This document shows positions 59,934 to 64,000 of a stretch of DNA of 64,000 bases, in pieces. Position 1 is the stretch's first letter, and each line of letters begins with the position of its first letter. Under the pieces are notes generated by a model that had not been told where the DNA came from, did not search any database, and saw only the letters and a program-made list of their open reading frames with translations. The translations under genes were made by a program, and so were the position numbers. The stretch lies in contig NZ_ATYW01000015.1 of assembly GCF_000427885.1 (NCBI RefSeq), positions 62,001-126,000 on the forward strand, in the 5' to 3' direction. The stretch is from Glycomyces tenuis DSM 44171. Lineage in GTDB: Bacteria > Actinomycetota > Actinomycetes > Mycobacteriales > Micromonosporaceae.

Positions 59934-59939
59934 TAGCCT
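59934..59939 (+). promoter_or_regulatory. -10 box (TAGCCT) for a leaderless FUSC transcript
   Basis: TAGCCT ends 6 nt before the GTG at 59946, with no ribosome-binding site. Confidence 0.4.
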
Positions 59940-59945
59940 GGCGGT

Positions 59946-62033
59946 GTGGTTAATCCGGGGGTCGCCGAGTCGCTGCGGCGCGTGGGCGGGGACCTGCGGT
60001 CGTGGACCGCGGGCGAGGCGGCGCCGGTGCTCGCGACGCGCGCCGCCGCCGGGCTCGCCGTCGCCATGGTCGCGGTGCAGCTCCTCGGCCTGCCCGGCTG
60101 GAGCGAGGCCGCCGTCATCGGCGCCTGGCTCGGCGGCGTGGGGCTGCTCACGCCGGGCACGCGGACCGAGCCGGGCGTCCCGCTCCTGATCGGCCTGTCC
60201 AGCGCCGGAGGCCTCCTTCTCGGTGCGCTCGGGCACCCGGTGCTCCTGGTCGCCGCGGCGGCGGTCTACGCCCTGGTGCTGACGTTCCTCAGCTCGATCT
60301 CCCAGGCCGCGGGCGTGACCTTGACCGTCTCGGGCATCGCGTTCTTCCTCGCCGGGCACTTGACCGAGCACACCGCGCCGGGGGCGGCGGCGGCCGCGGT
60401 GGGCGCGGGCGCGGCGGTGCAGGCGCTCGGCTCGCTGCTGCCGCCGCGCTACCGGTGGGCGCACGACCGGGGAATCCTCGCCGAGGCGTGGCGGGCCCTC
60501 GCCGAAGACGCCGACACGCTCGCCGCCGAGCCGAACGCGCCGTTCCGGACCGAGGCGCTCGCCGAGGCCGCCCGCGAACTGGACCGGCGGCGGGCCCTGC
60601 CCGCCGCGGTCAGGGACGCGCGGATGCAGATCTACGCCCTGTCGGCGGCGATCGGGCGCGTCGCCTCGGCGCGGGCCCGCGCCGACGCCCGCGAGGCGGA
60701 CACGGTCGCCTTCCACTCCGAGGCGCTGCTGCTGGGGGCGCGGCTGCTGCGCCATTTCGCGGACGAGATCACCGCCCGCCGCCCCGCCGCGCTGGACTGG
60801 GACGAGCTCCTCGACGGGCTCGCCCGCAATCCGGTGGCGACCTCGACCGGGACGATCCCGACCGAGATCAGCGGCCTGTTGCGGACCCTGCACGACACCG
60901 AGGGCTACGCCAGCCGCATCGCGACCGGCTCGGACGACGTCATCGCCGACCCGGCGCTGGCGTACGCGACCGGGCAGGCGCGGGAGGAGGCCGAGCAGCT
61001 GCGCGGCCGGCTGCACTGGACCGATCCGACGGTGCAGCACTCCTTGCGCCGCGCGGGCGTCATCGCTTTGGCGACGGCGCTCGGCTTCGCCTGGCCGAGC
61101 GAGCACGGTTACTGGATCCCGCTGACGGCGTGGATCGTCCTCCAGGCGGACTTCGCGGGGACGCTGACGCGCGGGGTGACGCGAGCGCTTGGCACGTTCG
61201 GCGGTGTCGTCGCCGCTTCGCTGCTGGGATTGGCGATCCCTGAGGAGCCGCTGGGGCTGAGCCTCGTGGTGCTCGCGTGCGCGCTGCTGGCCTATTGGAC
61301 GCGGCCGGTGTCGATGCTGGTGTTCGCCGCGGCGGTGGCGGCGTTCACGGTGTTCCAGATCGACCTGTCGGGGGACGATCCGCTGCGGGCGGCGCTCGAC
61401 CGGGGCGTCTCGACGGCGATCGGGGCGTCGCTGGCGATCGGCTTCTACATGCTCGCGCCGACCTGGCAGACCCGCCGCCTGGGCGATCTGCTCGCCGAGC
61501 TGGTGGACGCCTACAGCGACTATGCGCGGCTGGCGCTGGACCGGCAGGCCCATCCGGGCGACTACGACTCGAAGCTCATGCACGCGGTGATCGACGAGGT
61601 GCGTCTGAAGCGGGCGGCTTTGACCACGGCCGCCGACCAGGCCAAGGCCGAGCCGGTGACCGCGCGCGGGCCGCTGTCGGCGGACGTGCTCGGCGCCGAG
61701 GAGGCCTTGTCGAAGGCGGCGCGGGCGCTGGTGGCGGTGAACGCGAGCGTCGGCAGGGACGAGGCGAAGCCGCTGCCGGGCGTGGAGGATTTCGCGGCCG
61801 CGGTGGACGCGGCCTATCGGCGGCTCGCGGCGCTGGCGAGGGGGGCGTCCTCGCCGGGCCCGGTCGATCTCGCCGCGGCGGCGCAGCGCCTGGACGCCGA
61901 ACTGGCCGAGGGGATCACGGAGACCAGGACCCGCAGGAGCGTGCTGCGCTGGGAGGTCGACAACCTCGTCGAGGCCCTCGACGACGCGGGCCTGCTGATG
62001 GCCGACTGGAGCGAGGGCTCGTCGGTTCACTGA
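59946..62033 (+). CDS. FUSC-family membrane transporter (aromatic acid efflux-like)
   Basis: 695 residues. Two sets of about five membrane segments (residues 30-165 and 365-490) are each followed by a long soluble helical region. The second set has the FUSC hallmark HGYWIPLTAWIVLQADFAGTLTRGVTRALGTFGGVVAASLLG. FUSC proteins such as AaeB export aromatic carboxylic acids, but the substrate here is unknown. The GTG start gives a leaderless message with TAGCCT. It overlaps nothing. Confidence 0.88.
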   Translation: MVNPGVAESLRRVGGDLRSWTAGEAAPVLATRAAAGLAVAMVAVQLLGLPGWSEAAVIGAWLGGVGLLTPGTRTEPGVPLLIGLSSAGGLLLGALGHPVLLVAAAAVYALVLTFLSSISQAAGVTLTVSGIAFFLAGHLTEHTAPGAAAAAVGAGAAVQALGSLLPPRYRWAHDRGILAEAWRALAEDADTLAAEPNAPFRTEALAEAARELDRRRALPAAVRDARMQIYALSAAIGRVASARARADAREADTVAFHSEALLLGARLLRHFADEITARRPAALDWDELLDGLARNPVATSTGTIPTEISGLLRTLHDTEGYASRIATGSDDVIADPALAYATGQAREEAEQLRGRLHWTDPTVQHSLRRAGVIALATALGFAWPSEHGYWIPLTAWIVLQADFAGTLTRGVTRALGTFGGVVAASLLGLAIPEEPLGLSLVVLACALLAYWTRPVSMLVFAAAVAAFTVFQIDLSGDDPLRAALDRGVSTAIGASLAIGFYMLAPTWQTRRLGDLLAELVDAYSDYARLALDRQAHPGDYDSKLMHAVIDEVRLKRAALTTAADQAKAEPVTARGPLSADVLGAEEALSKAARALVAVNASVGRDEAKPLPGVEDFAAAVDAAYRRLAALARGASSPGPVDLAAAAQRLDAELAEGITETRTRRSVLRWEVDNLVEALDDAGLLMADWSEGSSVH

Positions 62034-62158
62034 GAGCGGTCGCGATGAGGACAGCGCAGCGAAGGCGGCTCGCGGGCGGCGCGGTGCCCTGCCGGGAACG
62101 GCGGTCGTCCACGGAGACGGGTCCGCGCAGAGCCGGAGCCGTCCGCAGGTGCTCCCGC

Positions 62159-62653
62159 TCATCCGAGCAGGTCGAGTCCTTGCCGTCCCCTCGCCGCGGC
62201 ATGGCGTGCCACCGCCTGCGGAAGGAAGCGGTCGTGGCCCCAGTCGATCGCGGCCGACGCCGCGGGCCGGAACTCGCAGCGCATCCGAATGCCGTGGTCC
62301 CCGTCGTCGCTGACGATCGTATGGTCCCAGGCGTCCCGCGGGTCTTCCGTCGACAACCAGCTGTAGGTCGTCACCTGCACGCCCTCGAAGCTGCCGGGGG
62401 TCCGCAGGAGCGTGTTGCCGAGCACCTCCGCGAAGACCGCGCCTCGCACTCCCGTCTCCTCGACGGTCTCCCGGACCGCCGCCTCGGCCGGGGTCTCGTT
62501 CGGGTGCGCCCCGCCGCCGGGGACCTGGACTCCGGCCTCCGGATGGTCCCGGTGCACCAGCACCAGGACCTCGACCGGTCGTCCCGGCGATGATCGAAGC
62601 ACGTATGCGGCGGCCCGCTGGCGGAAGGCCATCGGCGTCGGGGGTGTGGACAT
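62159..62653 (-). CDS. NUDIX hydrolase
   Basis: 164 residues. The box GGGAHPNETPAEAAVRETVEETGV is intact, with all catalytic Glu residues. FRQRAAAYVLRSSPG precedes it. The substrate is not predictable. It is convergent with the FUSC gene and follows the small gene at 62697 by 43 bp on the same strand. Confidence 0.88.
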   Translation of the reverse strand: MSTPPTPMAFRQRAAAYVLRSSPGRPVEVLVLVHRDHPEAGVQVPGGGAHPNETPAEAAVRETVEETGVRGAVFAEVLGNTLLRTPGSFEGVQVTTYSWLSTEDPRDAWDHTIVSDDGDHGIRMRCEFRPAASAAIDWGHDRFLPQAVARHAAARGRQGLDLLG

Positions 62654-62696
62654 CTCACCAGTTTCGCAAAGCCGCCTGTGCGGCGGCGGATCGAGT

Positions 62697-63011
62697 TCAG
62701 AAGAGCCGTTCGCGGGCTCGCGCGATGGCCGCGTCGGCCGCTTCGCGCTGCTCGGCGGTGAGGCGCTCGGCCACGTCGAGGAGGTCGAGGCCGACGACCT
62801 GGAGCTGCTCGGGCAGGTGGAGGTCGCTGGCCAGGCGCGGGACGGGGCGCCTGGGCTCGCCTTCGGCCTCGGCGCACACGTCGGCCAGCGCCTGGACGAG
62901 CGCGTGCATCGACTCGGCCCGGCCGCCTGAGGACCAGCGAGCGGGCGACCAGTGGCGCGTGCCTTCGACGACGCGCCCGATCGCCCGCTCCAGGCTCGGT
63001 TCGGTGCTCAG
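62697..63011 (-). CDS. Small helical protein of unknown function (start uncertain)
   Basis: If it starts at the CTG at 63011, 2 bp after the Bax inhibitor-1 stop, it has 104 residues. The first in-frame ATG (62909) would leave only 70. The region before that ATG still looks coding (SLERAIGRVVEGTRHWSPARWSSGGRAESM), so an unusual start is possible. The end is a charged helix (RLTAEQREAADAAIARARERLF). No family was recognised. It is probably cotranscribed with the Bax inhibitor-1 gene. Confidence 0.55.
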   Translation of the reverse strand: MSTEPSLERAIGRVVEGTRHWSPARWSSGGRAESMHALVQALADVCAEAEGEPRRPVPRLASDLHLPEQLQVVGLDLLDVAERLTAEQREAADAAIARARERLF

Positions 63012-63013
63012 GA

Positions 63014-63832
63014 CTACTCCTGGAAGTAGCTCAGCAGCCGCAGCAGGTTCCAGTACAGGAAGATCAGCCCGGCGGTGAGGCCGAAGGCCCCGGCCCAGGC
63101 GTACTTCTTGGGGGCGCCGGCGGCGGCCGACTGCTCGATCATGTCGAAGTCGAGGATGAACGAGAACGCCGCCCACAGGGTGATGGCGATGGCGATGATC
63201 CACTGGAGCGCCGAGACCGACTCGCCGGGGGCGGCGAACAGGCCGAGGTCGGCGCCGAACATGCTGCCGACGAAGTTCACGAGGGTCAGCGCGAGGATGC
63301 CGAAGCCGGCGCCGACGATGACCTTGGTGAACATCGGGGAGTTCTTGAGGATGCGGAACTTGTACAGCGCCAGCATGCCGCCGAACACCAGGACCGTCGC
63401 GAGCAGCGCGTTGACGACGATGCCCGGGTACATGTTCTCGAAGACGGCGCTGACGCCGCCGAGGAGGAGGCCCTGTCCGATCGCGTAGACGAAGCACACG
63501 ATGGGGTTCATCACGGGCCTGAACATCGAGAACAGGATGACGCCGATGCCGACGACGGCGCCGATGCCGCCGAGGGTGAACGCCATCGAGACGGCGCTCT
63601 CGTCGCCGCTCTCGATGCCGCCGGCGACCATGCTCCAGGTGACGATGGCGGCGACGAAGGTCGCGCCGATCAGGGCGACGGTGCGGACGATGACATCGTC
63701 GATCCGCATGGTCTGCACCTGCGGCGCCTGGGTCATCTGCCCGTAATGCCCGTACGCCGCGCCCATGTGCTGCTGCTCGTTGTACTGGGTCTTCATCATG
63801 TTTCTGAGGGATGAGTTTCTGCTCTGAGGCAT
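63014..63832 (-). CDS. Bax inhibitor-1/YccA family membrane protein
   Basis: 272 residues. A soluble Gln/Met-rich head (1-45) is followed by seven membrane segments. The family signature VSALQWIIAIAITLWAAFSFILDFDMIEQSAAAG contains the conserved Asp pair of the pH-sensitive calcium-leak pore, and YWNLLRLLSYFQE is the usual C-terminus. Proteins of this family act as calcium channels and regulate membrane proteases. GGAGG precedes the ATG. Confidence 0.92.
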   Translation of the reverse strand: MPQSRNSSLRNMMKTQYNEQQHMGAAYGHYGQMTQAPQVQTMRIDDVIVRTVALIGATFVAAIVTWSMVAGGIESGDESAVSMAFTLGGIGAVVGIGVILFSMFRPVMNPIVCFVYAIGQGLLLGGVSAVFENMYPGIVVNALLATVLVFGGMLALYKFRILKNSPMFTKVIVGAGFGILALTLVNFVGSMFGADLGLFAAPGESVSALQWIIAIAITLWAAFSFILDFDMIEQSAAAGAPKKYAWAGAFGLTAGLIFLYWNLLRLLSYFQE

Positions 63833-63896
63833 GTCTGCGGTCCTCCGTATATGTCAGGGCCTTACCAACACTATCCGGTCGCTGCCCGAACGCGTA

Positions 63897-63931
63897 GGAG
63901 CGGCGGGGGATGCCGTTCCCTCCGCCGCTCC
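63897..63931 (-). terminator. Hairpin downstream of the last, partial gene
   Basis: GGAGCGGCGG and CCGCCGCTCC form a 10-bp stem around 15 nt, 10 bp beyond the stop codon of the partial gene at the right edge. Confidence 0.55.
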
Positions 63932-63940
63932 GCGGTGTCG

Positions 63941-64000
63941 CTAGATGACGTTCACTCTGCCGGGTTCGGGGGCCGCGACCGGCCCTTCCGCCGAGGAGTG
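63941..64000 (-). CDS. C-terminal end of a gene that continues past the right edge
   Basis: A frame on the minus strand is open from the edge to TAG at 63941-63943 (19 codons, ending GPVAAPEPGRVNVI). The hairpin directly after it supports a true gene end. Too little is visible to say what it encodes. Confidence 0.45.
   Translation of the reverse strand, partial: HSSAEGPVAAPEPGRVNVI

Overview
The window is high-GC, gene-dense actinobacterial chromosome. Stop-start overlaps are frequent, GTG starts are common, and several genes look leaderless (a TAnnnT box 6-8 nt before the start codon). Gene orders known from mycobacteria recur: nth / TlpA-like / NUDIX / marP near crp, rpmG-hadA-hadB, atpC-DUF2550, and chorismate mutase next to uvrD. 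The LPMO with a CebR-type operator, the sortase-anchored thioester proteins and the sugar catabolic and transport operons suggest a soil saprophyte. Glycomycetaceae or a related family is plausible, but this is inference from gene content only.

Layout. 0-5.7 kb: 3' end of a TatD nuclease, a CopC-CopD fusion whose frame stays open through tatD, a membrane-anchored DsbA-like protein, and a cbiMNQO nickel/cobalt importer with a candidate Nur operator. 5.7-9.7 kb: a peroxiredoxin, two unknown membrane proteins, an AbiEii-type nucleotidyltransferase/XRE pair with an operator, and tRNA-Leu. 9.8-15.7 kb: rph-rdgB, an NmrA-type reductase, a second peroxiredoxin, an AA10 LPMO, a CHAD protein and a DoxX protein. 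15.7-22.3 kb: a DUF885 peptidase-like protein, an isolated nuoI-nuoJ pair, a VOC protein, and a three-gene sugar catabolic operon behind a LacI-type site. 22.4-31.8 kb: an SseB-domain protein with a small partner, a mycosin-like protease, the nth-marP block, crp, and atpC-DUF2550 separated from the rest of the ATP synthase operon. 31.8-42.0 kb: an accessory-looking stretch with vapBC, an XRE/ABC-2 exporter, a CopB ATPase behind a CsoR-like site, and a YtfQ/YtfR/YtfT/YjfF-type sugar importer behind two tandem LacI-type sites. 42.0-45.0 kb: cobalamin adenosyltransferase, 3-hydroxyacyl-CoA dehydrogenase, hadB-hadA-rpmG, tRNA-Met and tRNA-Thr. 45.0-50.2 kb: a GAF-GGDEF-EAL protein, a secreted peptide with five GSGEIA repeats, a heme oxygenase-DUF2470 fusion with an iron box, an M23 peptidase, and a MITE-like element. 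50.2-64.0 kb: pcrA/uvrD, chorismate mutase behind a complete-looking transcription attenuator, two tandem thioester/LPETG surface proteins, a phosphatidylserine decarboxylase fusion, NUDIX proteins, guaA, an FUSC transporter and a Bax inhibitor-1 protein.

The most striking regulatory element is the attenuator at 52.94-53.05 kb. A leaderless 22-codon peptide with a Phe-Tyr-Phe-Tyr-Tyr run is followed by mutually exclusive hairpins and a T-tailed terminator ahead of chorismate mutase. The clearest mobile remnant is a 248-bp element with 18-bp perfect terminal inverted repeats, inserted in the TA shared by the stop codons of two convergent genes.
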